A stretch of DNA of 64,000 nt from Prevotella sp. Its GTDB lineage: Bacteria; Bacteroidota; Bacteroidia; Bacteroidales; Bacteroidaceae. Position numbers and translations under genes: made by a program. The DNA is taken from assembly GCA_016281055.1 (NCBI GenBank), contig JAEEHW010000082.1:1-64000 (forward strand), given 5' to 3'. The notes under the pieces are model-generated. The model was not told where the DNA came from. It saw nothing but the letters and a program-made list of their open reading frames with translations, and ran no database searches. Shown here one piece after another: positions 1 through 7,248 of the stretch (the first letter of the stretch is position 1; each line of letters opens with the position of its first letter).

Positions 1-1
1 C

Positions 2-565
2 GAGGGTAAGCGTAAGTATATAGGCGGTGGCGAGGAGTCATTTGGATACCTGCCATACGATAAAGTACGCGATAAGGATGCACCGGCATCTATCTGCCTT
101 ATCTGTGAGATTGCAGCTTGGGCAAAGGATCAGGGCAAGACACTCTATGACCTGCTGCTTGATATATATAAGGAGTACGGATTCCAGAAAGAAGCGGCTG
201 TAAGCGTTACCAAGCCAGGCAAGAGCGGTGCTGACGAGATAAAGAAGATGATGGAAGACTTCCGTCAGACGCCTCCAACGGAGATTGCCGGTTCAAAGGT
301 GGTTACTGTAAAGGACTACAAGACTCTGAAGCAGACTGCCGCCGACGGCACAGTGACAGACCTCAACATGCCGACCACGAGCAACGTGCTGCAATGGTTT
401 ACTGAGGATGGTATGAAGATTTCCGTTCGTCCGTCAGGTACTGAGCCTAAGATTAAGTTCTATTGTGAAGTGCCTGTAGCCGGTCAGTTTGATGGCGACT
501 ATAATGCATTCACAGCCAAGGCCGATGCCCGCATTGTAGAGATAAAGAAGAGCCTCGGACTGTAA
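2..565 (+). CDS. Phospho-sugar mutase (phosphoglucomutase/phosphomannomutase), C-terminal part
   Basis: The 3' part of an alpha-D-phosphohexomutase gene is open from the window edge to a TAA at 563-565. These enzymes interconvert hexose 1- and 6-phosphates. The visible part contains GGGEESFGYL, matching the sugar-specificity loop (GEESGH/GCEESYG-like) of the phosphoglucomutase/phosphomannomutase family. Near the end, RPSGTEPKIKFY is the phosphate-binding loop of domain 4. The catalytic serine and metal loop lie upstream, outside the window. PgcA-type and mannose-specific members cannot be separated from this fragment. Family assignment is firm; substrate is not. Confidence 0.9.
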   Translation, partial: EGKRKYIGGGEESFGYLPYDKVRDKDAPASICLICEIAAWAKDQGKTLYDLLLDIYKEYGFQKEAAVSVTKPGKSGADEIKKMMEDFRQTPPTEIAGSKVVTVKDYKTLKQTAADGTVTDLNMPTTSNVLQWFTEDGMKISVRPSGTEPKIKFYCEVPVAGQFDGDYNAFTAKADARIVEIKKSLGL

Positions 566-656
566 TTTTGCCTGTATGGGAGTAAAGGAAAGGTGGGGCT
601 TAGTGTTAAATAAATATAAAGTTTTGACTATTGCCCTATACTATTAAGGTGTATAT

Positions 657-687
657 TTTGTCATGTGACAAATAATTAGTACCTTTG
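657..687 (+). promoter_or_regulatory. Bacteroidetes-type promoter of rplU-rpmA
   Basis: A TTTG at 657-660 lies 19 bases before TACCTTTG at 680-687, matching the Bacteroidetes -33/-7 consensus (TTTG, TAnnTTTG). It places the transcript start near 692 and gives rplU an untranslated leader of about 85 bases. Confidence 0.65.
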
Positions 688-699
688 CACCCGATTTAG

Positions 700-777
700 T
701 CCGTCATGGGCTCGGTTAAGTGTCAGCAGGTGGCTGAACGCCCAGCGGAGAAACCCAATTTTACAATAAAAAAAGCA
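700..777 (+). promoter_or_regulatory. Structured 5' leader of rplU (candidate ribosomal-protein leader)
   Basis: Between the promoter and the rplU start, GGGC (708-711) can pair with GCCC (740-743), enclosing a hairpin TCAGC (723-727) / GCTGA (733-737). Ribosomal-protein operons are often autoregulated through such leaders. The fold is seen by eye only; its role is inference. Confidence 0.35.
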
Positions 778-1095
778 ATGTACGCAATTGTAGAAATTCA
801 GGGTCAGCAGTTCAAGGCAGAGGAGGGCAAGAAGCTCTTCGTACACCACATAAATGGTGTGGAGGAAGGCCAGGCTGTTGAGTTTGACAAAGTGCTTCTC
901 GTTGACAACGATGGCGCTGTAACAGTAGGTGCACCAACTGTAGAAGGTGCAAAAGTAGTATGTGAAGTGGTTAACCCACTCGTCAAGGGTGACAAGGTCA
1001 TCGTTTTCAAGATGAAGCGTCGCAAGGACGAGCGTAAGCGCAACGGTTTCCGTGCCCAGTTCACAGAGGTTAAAATTAAATCAGTAGTAGCTTAA
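778..1095 (+). CDS. rplU: 50S ribosomal protein bL21
   Basis: A 105-residue protein beginning [20 protein letters not shown], the conserved N terminus of bL21. The family's C-terminal basic segment [19 protein letters not shown] is present; it contacts 23S rRNA. An in-frame ATG at 706 would add 24 residues, but that extension falls in the structured leader and bL21 normally starts at MYAIV, so 778 is preferred. It is followed after 21 bases by rpmA, the usual partner. The two are almost certainly co-transcribed from the promoter at 657-687. Confidence 0.97.
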   Translation: MYAIVEIQGQQFKAEEGKKLFVHHINGVEEGQAVEFDKVLLVDNDGAVTVGAPTVEGAKVVCEVVNPLVKGDKVIVFKMKRRKDERKRNGFRAQFTEVKIKSVVA

Positions 1096-1116
1096 AACCA
1101 AAAGGAGGACTAAGAA

Positions 1117-1377
1117 ATGGCACATAAGAAAGGTGTAGGTAGTTCTAAGAACGGACGCGAATCAGCTTCACAGCGACTTGGTATTAAGATTTTCGGTGGT
1201 CAGAAAGTTGTAGCAGGCAACATCATCGTTCGCCAGCGTGGCAACAAGCACTTCCCTGGTGCTGGTGTAGCACAGGGTAAGGACGACACACTCTACGCAC
1301 TCGTTGACGGCACAGTGAACTTCCACAAGGGCAAGTTCGACAAGAGCGTGGTGTCTGTAATACCAGCAGAGGCTTAA
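1117..1377 (+). CDS. rpmA: 50S ribosomal protein bL27
   Basis: An 86-residue protein with the bL27 N terminus [16 protein letters not shown] and the conserved [16 protein letters not shown] segment. The N-terminal tail reaches the peptidyl-transferase centre in known structures. There is no cleavable N-terminal extension of the Firmicutes type. A Shine-Dalgarno-like AGGAGG lies about 10 bases upstream, which is not usual in this phylum. It is second in the rplU-rpmA operon and is followed by an intrinsic terminator. Confidence 0.97.
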   Translation: MAHKKGVGSSKNGRESASQRLGIKIFGGQKVVAGNIIVRQRGNKHFPGAGVAQGKDDTLYALVDGTVNFHKGKFDKSVVSVIPAEA

Positions 1378-1466
1378 ACACAGTCCGCTGAAACCACAGT
1401 CCACGGGACTCCAAACACCCCAATGACTCAAAACTTACAAAAACAAAACTTATTCCAAACACTATA

Positions 1467-1501
1467 GAAGGGCCGTAAGTGATTACTGCCCTTCTTTTTT
1501 T
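1467..1501 (+). terminator. Intrinsic terminator after rpmA
   Basis: GAAGGGC (1467-1473) pairs with GCCCTTC (1488-1494), with an inner GTAA/TTAC extension, followed by a run of seven T. Confidence 0.85.
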
Positions 1502-1599
1502 ATACTCCCCTCAGACCCTCTCCTTAACTCCTCTTTACTCCCTTTACGCATAAAAAGTGTGATAATATTTTGTAGAGTTCAAAAAAAACTCTCAAAACA

Positions 1600-1631
1600 T
1601 TTGGTAGTTTCAAAAAAAAGTAGTACCTTTG
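1600..1631 (+). promoter_or_regulatory. Promoter of the tRNA-Arg pair
   Basis: TTTG at 1600-1603 and TACCTTTG at 1624-1631 are separated by 20 bases, a full match to the Bacteroidetes consensus. The first tRNA begins 31 bases further on. Confidence 0.65.
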
Positions 1632-1662
1632 CACTCGCAAATAAGAAAACAGCCCGTTTGAA

Positions 1663-1736
1663 GGCTCCTTAGCTCAACTGAATAGAGCATCTGACTACGG
1701 ATCAGAAGGTTGCAGGTTTGAATCCTGCAGGAGTCA
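1663..1736 (+). tRNA. tRNA-Arg (ACG), copy 1
   Basis: A 74-base cloverleaf. The acceptor stem is GGCTCCT with AGGAGTC (one G-U pair). The D stem is GCTC/GAGC. The anticodon stem is TCTGA/TCAGA with loop CTACGGA, giving anticodon ACG (read as ICG after deamination). The T stem is GCAGG/CCTGC, and the discriminator base is A. CCA is not encoded. The sequence is identical to copy 2. Confidence 0.93.
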
Positions 1737-1778
1737 CAAAAACGAACAAAACTTTCAAATTTGCGAGTCATATGGTTT

Positions 1779-1852
1779 GGCTCCTTAGCTCAACTGAATA
1801 GAGCATCTGACTACGGATCAGAAGGTTGCAGGTTTGAATCCTGCAGGAGTCA
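1779..1852 (+). tRNA. tRNA-Arg (ACG), copy 2
   Basis: Identical base for base to the copy at 1663-1736, separated from it by 42 bases. It is directly followed by an intrinsic terminator, so both copies probably come from one transcript. Confidence 0.93.
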
Positions 1853-1853
1853 C

Positions 1854-1886
1854 AAAAAAGGACGAAGATATCTTCGTCCTTTTTTT
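1854..1886 (+). terminator. Terminator of the tRNA-Arg operon
   Basis: A perfect hairpin with arms GGACGAAGAT and ATCTTCGTCC, flanked by A and T runs. Confidence 0.85.
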
Positions 1887-1999
1887 GTGTCTTATGAAGT
1901 CGGGGGATACTCTAACGTACGAAAGTGCGGGTCTGTGAAATTGACATTTTGAAAGTTCTTACTATGTATGACTTTGCAAAGTGTCAAAATGAAAAGTGT

Positions 2000-2039
2000 C
2001 GTCAGAAAATTCAAAATAGAGTTTCTGACGGCATTTTTT
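2000..2039 (+). terminator. Terminator-like hairpin, possible end of a short RNA
   Basis: CGTCAGAAA (2000-2008) pairs with TTTCTGACG (2022-2030) and is followed by a T run (2034-2039). It lies well after the tRNA terminator. It may end a short transcript from a weak TGACTTTG promoter just upstream, or simply be a back-up terminator. Confidence 0.45.
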
Positions 2040-2094
2040 AGATCTGTTTAGGGACAAGCACCGCATTTATGATGTCAAAGCATACCTTCCACAC

Positions 2095-2205
2095 TGTAAT
2101 ATGATAGCTTTTACACTCTAAAAGCTATGCTTTAACAACGTAAAATGATAGCTTTAATGACGTAATTCGATAGCTTTTACGACGTAAAACGTATGCTTTT
2201 ACAAT
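2095..2205. repeat. Cluster of GATAGCTTTTAC-type short repeats
   Basis: About five degenerate units of roughly 25 bases combine GATAGCTTTTAC or TATGCTTTTAC with GTAAAA. The 20-base stretch GTAATATGATAGCTTTTACA occurs here and again at about 50644-50663 in another intergenic region. The spacing is irregular and there are no cas genes, so this is not a CRISPR array. Confidence 0.7.
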
Positions 2206-2770
2206 TCCAGAAAAATCCTATCACTGATTATCAACAAGTTACAAACGATGAGATTTTGCCCGATTTTCAAAACAATTCTCCGTCGCTGGATTTTATCGCA
2301 AGGAAATTGAGGTTGCAAAAATCAAAGTGTAAGGAAAACGGGCCTTATTATGCCAAAGTGATTATATTTATCCCGTGCTCCTCTGGAGCAGAAATCCTTA
2401 AGAATCCTTTAAAGAATCTTAGGCTCTTGCGAGCCAGAAATCTCACCTCTCACCTTATATGCGACCACAGATAGCACAGATGAACACAGTTTTTTTTCAT
2501 GCTTTATTTCTGAGCCGCCAGGCTCCAATGATTTTCAAAAAGATTTTCAATGGATTTCTGCCCGCAGGGCATAAAAAGATTCGTTCTATTCGAGTGATTT
2601 GTGTTCAAGAACAAGTGTAAATCCGCTTTTATAAAATCCGCAATCCGTGGTCGAAAAGAAATCTGTGGTCGTTTTCGTGTATATGTAACTTGTAATGCTG
2701 GGCATTTAACTGTGCAGTGTTCGTTGTGCTCGTACACAGTGTTTTTCGTTCACATTTTTTTATGATTTTC

Positions 2771-2802
2771 TTTGTTCGTTTCATGTTTTTTTCTTAACTT
2801 TG
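2771..2802 (+). promoter_or_regulatory. Promoter of the structured RNA at 2805-3170
   Basis: TTTG at 2771-2774, a 20-base spacer, then TAACTTTG at 2795-2802: an exact match to the Bacteroidetes consensus. The start would fall at about 2807-2810, just where the first stem of the RNA begins. Confidence 0.7.
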
Positions 2803-2804
2803 CC

Positions 2805-3170
2805 CTTGAAAACAATTAGTCCACGGGTTGGGCTATGTTTTCAAGACATATTGGTTTGATGCGCATACGGCAATGCCTCGTGAAGGCACCACCGCCATGA
2901 CATCAAGAAAGGACGTTTATAGAACGTTAATCTTCTGAAACTGAAAGTCTGGTAAACTTTTCTAAATCATAAGAAGATGACGCAATCGAAACGTCCACGT
3001 GGGTGATTTTATATCACGATAGCCACCTTTTATATTGTTATATATAATAAGGTGTTGTACTCGTATATATTATCTCTTGACGTGGGCTAACTGGTTGCTT
3101 ATCCTTATGATTTGGGTTTACCAGAGCCTCAGTTTCAGGATAAGCGAGAGTACAGCACCCACGTCTTTTT
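2805..3170 (+). ncRNA. Candidate large structured non-coding RNA upstream of the RES gene
   Basis: About 365 bases with a good promoter in front, a terminator-like 3' end and no open frame. Visible stems: (1) CTTGAAAACA (2805-2814) with TGTTTTCAAG (2836-2845), with inner TAGTCC/GGGCTA. (2) TTGATG/CATCAA (about 2853-2906) enclosing TGCCT/AGGCA. (3) GGACGTTT (2911-2918) with AAACGTCC (2989-2996), with inner TCTTCT/AGAAGA. (4) CACCTT/AAGGTG (about 3023-3053). (5) GACGTGGG (3079-3086) with CCCACGTC (3158-3165) followed by TTTTT, with inner GCTTATCCT/AGGATAAGC. The terminal regions of stems 3 and 5 are complementary to each other in three blocks: 2935-2944 with 3129-3138, 2949-2957 with 3116-3124, 2964-2973 with 3104-3113. 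I do not recognise the family; it is not tmRNA, RNase P RNA or SRP RNA. The RES gene begins 65 bases after it. Confidence 0.65.
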
Positions 3171-3235
3171 CATTCCTAAAAATCTTTATTAACCGCTGAG
3201 TATTGGGTGGCTGTAGGCATAAAAAAGTAATGCTT

Positions 3236-4198
3236 ATGAAAAATATTGATTTACTAATTAGAAAACTTCTTGCAGATTTACCAAAAGAACTCGGGAATGA
3301 TACATTCTATGAATTGATTACGAATTGTTACACAGATTTTATTGGAGAAATAGAGAAAATATCAGAGGATGAATTAAATACTCTGCTTAAGTTGTCATCT
3401 GAAATAACTGGAAACAAAACAAAACTGCGTTTAATTAATCTAATAAAGTGTATACAGGATAATTGTCTGAGAATATTACAATATGCTTATATGGGAGACA
3501 TTCTAAATGCTTTAAAGCACTTGGAAAATCTACTAATGTATCAAAAATATACACAAAATAAATTGAAAGATTATTATGTTAACTATTTTCGTACAGAAAC
3601 TTCTAATCAAGATTTCTATCGTTGTGTAGATTTTAATTGTGACGAGAAAAAAGAGAATATAAATTGCTGGCATGTCCCATTCAATCAAAGAGAGAAAGCC
3701 TCAAGAAACCGTTTTAATCAAAGTGGATTTCCTTGTTTTTATTTGGCAAGTTCTAAAAGTTGTGCTAATAAAGAGATAGGACATGAACCTATGTGTGGCA
3801 AGAAACGTTGGTGTGGAAAATATCATCAAACCAAAAACTTATATTATTTAGATTTTAGCCTGCCTAATATTGAGACGATGAGTTCTTATGATAAGTTCGC
3901 TTTTTTTATAACGTATCCAATACGTCTGATGTGTTTGGTAAAAGTCAACAATAAAGAAAAGAATTTTTGCGAAGAATATATGTTCTCGCAGTTATTTTTT
4001 CATATATTATTTATGCATAAAAATGACAAATTTCCCCAGATTGATGGTATAAAATATATTTCTATGTTTGACCGTGAAGCAACATGCGTTGTAATACCAG
4101 CAAAATATGAAACGCAGATACCTCCAAAAGACGGTTATAGTAGTTTTGTTCAATCTAGTTTCAAGGAAATTGGTAATTTAGAAGAAATATATAATTAA
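3236..4198 (+). CDS. RES-domain protein (putative NAD+-targeting toxin-like enzyme)
   Basis: A 320-residue protein. The first 130 or so residues are helical and unrecognised. The second half resembles the RES domain: RFNQSGFPCFYLASS (Arg at about 159), KEIG (Glu at about 190) and DGIKYIS (Ser at about 276) fit the Arg-Glu-Ser signature. Known RES toxins degrade NAD+ by phosphorolysis or hydrolysis and usually pair with an Xre/DUF2384 antitoxin. No antitoxin gene is adjacent here; instead a structured RNA lies upstream and a BspA-like gene follows after 12 bases. The coding sequence is much more AT-rich than the housekeeping genes, with many TTA, AGA and AAA codons, suggesting transfer. An ATG at 3230 and a TTG at 3203 are alternative starts. 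Domain call is moderate; toxicity is inference. Confidence 0.65.
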   Translation: MKNIDLLIRKLLADLPKELGNDTFYELITNCYTDFIGEIEKISEDELNTLLKLSSEITGNKTKLRLINLIKCIQDNCLRILQYAYMGDILNALKHLENLLMYQKYTQNKLKDYYVNYFRTETSNQDFYRCVDFNCDEKKENINCWHVPFNQREKASRNRFNQSGFPCFYLASSKSCANKEIGHEPMCGKKRWCGKYHQTKNLYYLDFSLPNIETMSSYDKFAFFITYPIRLMCLVKVNNKEKNFCEEYMFSQLFFHILFMHKNDKFPQIDGIKYISMFDREATCVVIPAKYETQIPPKDGYSSFVQSSFKEIGNLEEIYN

Positions 4199-4210
4199 AT
4201 ACATATTATT

Positions 4211-7200
4211 ATGAAACAAATTAACATTATCAGTTTACTCACCATTATTATGTGTATGGTTGGAGTTAAGGCCTTTGCACACGATATAGCAGTAGCGAAC
4301 AGTGATGGCAAGACTATCTATTATAAATATAACACTGATGGTACTTCTGTTTCTGTTACATACTTTGGAACATCCTACAACTATTATTCCAATGAATACT
4401 CCGGAGAGATAGTCATTCCTAAAACAATTACATATAATAGTAGGATTTACTTCGTGGCTAGCATCGACTCTGAAGCGTTCAGGGACTGCAGAGGCCTGAC
4501 ATCGGTAACCATTGGTGACTACGTGACCAGCATCGGCTCTTCTGCGTTCAGAGACTGCAGAGGCCTGACATCGGTGACCATCCCTAATAAAGTGACCAAC
4601 ATCGGCGAAAGAGCGTTCTATGGCTGTAGCGGACTGACCTCCGTGACCATTCCCAACAGTGTGACCAGCATAGGCTCTTTTGCGTTCAAAGATTGCTTAG
4701 GCCTAAAAAAAGTTATTGTCCCGGATATCAATATAAAGAAGTGGTGCAGTATTGATTTTGGCGGCTATTATGCCAATCCGCTGTCCTATGCGCATTACCT
4801 GTATAGTGATGAGAATACGGAGATAACGAAAATAGTTATTCCTGATGACGTGACCAGCATCGGCAATTATGCGTTCGAAGGCTGCAGCAGCCTGACCTCG
4901 GTAACCATCCCCAACAGTGTGACCAACATCGGCTGTTATGCGTTCTCTGGCTGCGGTCGCCTAACCTCGGTGACCATCCCCAACAGTGTGACCAGCATCG
5001 GCCAAGATGCGTTTTTGGGCTGCAGTGGCCTGACCTCAATAACATGGAATGCGAAGAATTATCATTCATCTAGTCCTTTTTACAATATAAGGACTCAGAT
5101 AACGGAGTTTATTATAGGTGATGATATGACTAGTGTTTCTTCATGCATGTGTTACGGAATGAGCAACCTGAAATCCATATCCATCCCCAACAGCGTGACC
5201 AGTATCGGTACGTCTGCGTTCGAAGGCTGCAGCAGCCTGACCTCGGTAACCATCTCCAACAGCGTGACCCACATCTACTCTGAAGCGTTCTATGGCTGCA
5301 GTGGACTGACCTCGGTGACCATTCCCAACAGCGTTACCAGTATAGGCTCTCAAGCGTTCTATAACACGAGAATAAAATCTCTTACAATAGGTAGTGGCGT
5401 ACAGACGATAGCATCCGATGCTTTTAGCTGTCTTAATAATGATACTGCATTTGGTGCAACACCGGTAAAGGTGGTTTGGTTGGCAAATACTCCGCCAAGT
5501 GGTTATGAAAATGCAAAAGGCACCATAAATTATGTGGCAAACAACCTATATACGAAACTTAGCAATGCAACAGTTTATCCTTTCCTTAATTCAATGTTTG
5601 AGGTTGATGGAATAAAGTATGTGCCTGTTAGTCCATCAGAACGTACTTGTGATGCAATAGACTGTATGTATAATACTTCTGCAGAAAATATCAATATAGG
5701 TGAAACGGTTTCTTATAAAGGTGTGTCCTTGAATGTAAAGAATATCAAACCTTATACCTGCTACATGAACAAAAGTATTAAAAACGTTGTCATCAGCCAC
5801 GATGGTAATATCGGCAACTATGCTTTTCAAGGTTGTTCTGCTATTACACAAACGACAATAGCAAATAACGGTTATATTGGCAGTTATGCATTTAGTGAAT
5901 GTTCCAACATTACAACTCTTGATATTAGTAATAAGGGTTATATCAATTCCTATGCTTTTTATAAATGTGGCAGTAACCAGACTATACCATTAGTAAACAT
6001 AAGTAATGATGGTTCTATAGGACAATATGCTTTCAGCCAAGCAGGTATGGAGAAGGCGATAATAAAGAATAATGGAGGTATTGGCAATTCTGCTTTTAGT
6101 TCTTGCCCTAAGTTAAAGACTGTAGAATTAGGTCAAGACATTACATCTGTTGGCTCCTCTGCATTCGAAGGATGTACAAAGCTTGGAAGTATAGAGATAC
6201 CTGACAAAGTGAAGACCTTGGGCTCCGGTGCTTTTTATGGCTGTACGTCTTTGAAATCTGCAAAAACAGGCAATGGCATTAGTTTGCTAAACGTTTATAC
6301 ATTTAGTGGTTGCACAAGTCTTAAAAACGTGGAGATAGGAACAAATATTACGAAAATATTAGGAATAAATGGCACATCTACAAAATCTGGATGTTTCTAT
6401 AATTGTACTGCCCTGGAACAAATAAAAGTTCCTGGAAACGTCAAAGAAATAGAGGATTATGTGTTTTATGGTTGCACAGGATTAAAAAATGTGATTATAG
6501 ACAATGCGGAAACAGAATTGAAATTAGGCAGTAATGGCTCAAGTCCTATCTTCTCAAACTGTCCGCTTGACTCGGTGTATATAGGAAGAAATATATCATA
6601 TCCTACCGCAAGTAGTTACGGATATTCGCCTTTCTATCGAAACACATCACTACGCACTGTACATATAACAGATAAAGAGACTGAGATATCAGAGAATGAG
6701 TTCTATGGATGCACTAACCTGAAGAACGTAAGGATAGGTGATGGAGTGACATATATTGGTAACTGGGCATTCAGCGGTTGTTCAAGCATAGAGTATTTCT
6801 CTTTTGGCTCTGCTATGCAGTCTATAGGCAAAGAGGCATTCTCTGACTGTACGGCTATGACAAAACTGATAAGCCACGCTATGACTCCACCAGTATGCGA
6901 TTCGCAGGCTTTGGATGACATCAGTAAGTGGGAGTGTACGCTTTCGGTGCCTAAGGGCACAGTGTCAAGCTACCAGCAGGTAGCGCAGTGGAAGGAGTTC
7001 TTCTTTATGGACTCACTTGCTGTAATGGGTGACTGCAACGGCGACGACGCAGTAACTATGGCAGATGCCAATGCAGTGGTGAACTACTTCCTTGCAAAGG
7101 GTTCTGACGGTTTCGTGGAAGGAGACTTTGACGAGGAGGCTGCCGACGTGAATGGTGACGGAGAGATTACCATGGCGGATGCCAACCAGATAGTGAATAT

Positions 7201-7222
7201 GTTCCTGGGGGCAAACCAATAA
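4211..7222 (+). CDS. BspA-like leucine-rich repeat surface protein with C-terminal dockerin-like domain
   Basis: A 1003-residue secreted protein. Residues 1-23 form a signal peptide (ends VKAFA). The body is a long series of LRR_5 (BspA/Treponema pallidum type) repeats of about 23 residues with the wording TSVTIPNSVTSIG and AFxGCSGL. From about residue 935 a dockerin type I-like pair of calcium loops follows (GDCNGDDAVTMADANAV and ADVNGDGEITMADANQI). BspA proteins bind host proteins, other bacteria or polysaccharides. Dockerins dock onto cohesins, but no cohesin gene is in the window. N-terminal repeats are nearly identical at DNA level and GC-richer; the repeats after about residue 400 are diverged and AT-rich. 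It may be co-transcribed with the RES gene 12 bases upstream. Confidence 0.9.
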   Translation: MKQINIISLLTIIMCMVGVKAFAHDIAVANSDGKTIYYKYNTDGTSVSVTYFGTSYNYYSNEYSGEIVIPKTITYNSRIYFVASIDSEAFRDCRGLTSVTIGDYVTSIGSSAFRDCRGLTSVTIPNKVTNIGERAFYGCSGLTSVTIPNSVTSIGSFAFKDCLGLKKVIVPDINIKKWCSIDFGGYYANPLSYAHYLYSDENTEITKIVIPDDVTSIGNYAFEGCSSLTSVTIPNSVTNIGCYAFSGCGRLTSVTIPNSVTSIGQDAFLGCSGLTSITWNAKNYHSSSPFYNIRTQITEFIIGDDMTSVSSCMCYGMSNLKSISIPNSVTSIGTSAFEGCSSLTSVTISNSVTHIYSEAFYGCSGLTSVTIPNSVTSIGSQAFYNTRIKSLTIGSGVQTIASDAFSCLNNDTAFGATPVKVVWLANTPPSGYENAKGTINYVANNLYTKLSNATVYPFLNSMFEVDGIKYVPVSPSERTCDAIDCMYNTSAENINIGETVSYKGVSLNVKNIKPYTCYMNKSIKNVVISHDGNIGNYAFQGCSAITQTTIANNGYIGSYAFSECSNITTLDISNKGYINSYAFYKCGSNQTIPLVNISNDGSIGQYAFSQAGMEKAIIKNNGGIGNSAFSSCPKLKTVELGQDITSVGSSAFEGCTKLGSIEIPDKVKTLGSGAFYGCTSLKSAKTGNGISLLNVYTFSGCTSLKNVEIGTNITKILGINGTSTKSGCFYNCTALEQIKVPGNVKEIEDYVFYGCTGLKNVIIDNAETELKLGSNGSSPIFSNCPLDSVYIGRNISYPTASSYGYSPFYRNTSLRTVHITDKETEISENEFYGCTNLKNVRIGDGVTYIGNWAFSGCSSIEYFSFGSAMQSIGKEAFSDCTAMTKLISHAMTPPVCDSQALDDISKWECTLSVPKGTVSSYQQVAQWKEFFFMDSLAVMGDCNGDDAVTMADANAVVNYFLAKGSDGFVEGDFDEEAADVNGDGEITMADANQIVNMFLGANQ
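4471..5360 (+). repeat. Near-identical 69-base coding repeats inside the BspA-like gene
   Basis: Three groups of tandem units (about 4471-4695, 4837-5040, 5180-5352), each unit encoding about 23 residues (SVTIPNSVTSIGxxAFxGCS). They share long identical DNA stretches, while repeats later in the gene are diverged. Such identity invites recombination and copy-number change. Confidence 0.8.
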
Positions 7223-7248
7223 AGAAACATTGATTAGCGTATAAAAAA

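Larger units (their letters stand above)
1887..2770. other. Long intergenic stretch without a convincing gene
   Basis: About 880 bases of AT-rich, low-complexity sequence. It holds a terminator-like hairpin (2000-2039), a perfect 12-base palindrome ACTTTGCAAAGT close upstream, a cluster of GATAGCTTTTAC repeats (2095-2205), and wording such as ACCACAGATAGCACAGATG (2464-2482) that resembles generic genomic repeat sequence. Open frames at 2193-2474 (plus) and 2504-2737 (minus) have no recognisable domain, no clear promoter and repeat-like composition; I do not call them genes. Confidence 0.6.

Noticed and set aside
706..777. Upstream ATG for rplU giving a 24-residue extension
   Set aside because: It falls in the structured leader; bL21 is conserved from MYAIVEI.
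1761..1952. Open frame across the second tRNA
   Set aside because: It reads through tRNA-Arg and its terminator.
2095..2205. CRISPR array
   Set aside because: Units are degenerate and of uneven spacing, there are no unique spacers of constant size, and no cas genes are in the window.
2193..2474. 93-residue open frame
   Set aside because: It lies in repeat-like DNA, starts inside the GATAGCTTTTAC cluster, has no promoter close by and no recognisable domain.
2504..2737. 77-residue minus-strand open frame
   Set aside because: Low-complexity intergenic sequence; no domain or neighbour support.
2805..3170. Retron msr-msd RNA
   Set aside because: There is no reverse transcriptase gene nearby and no outer a1/a2 complementarity; the RNA ends in its own terminator.
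4836..5353. Minus-strand frames in the BspA-like gene
   Set aside because: Antisense to 69-base coding repeats, with repeated Trp/Gly wording that mirrors the LRR codons.
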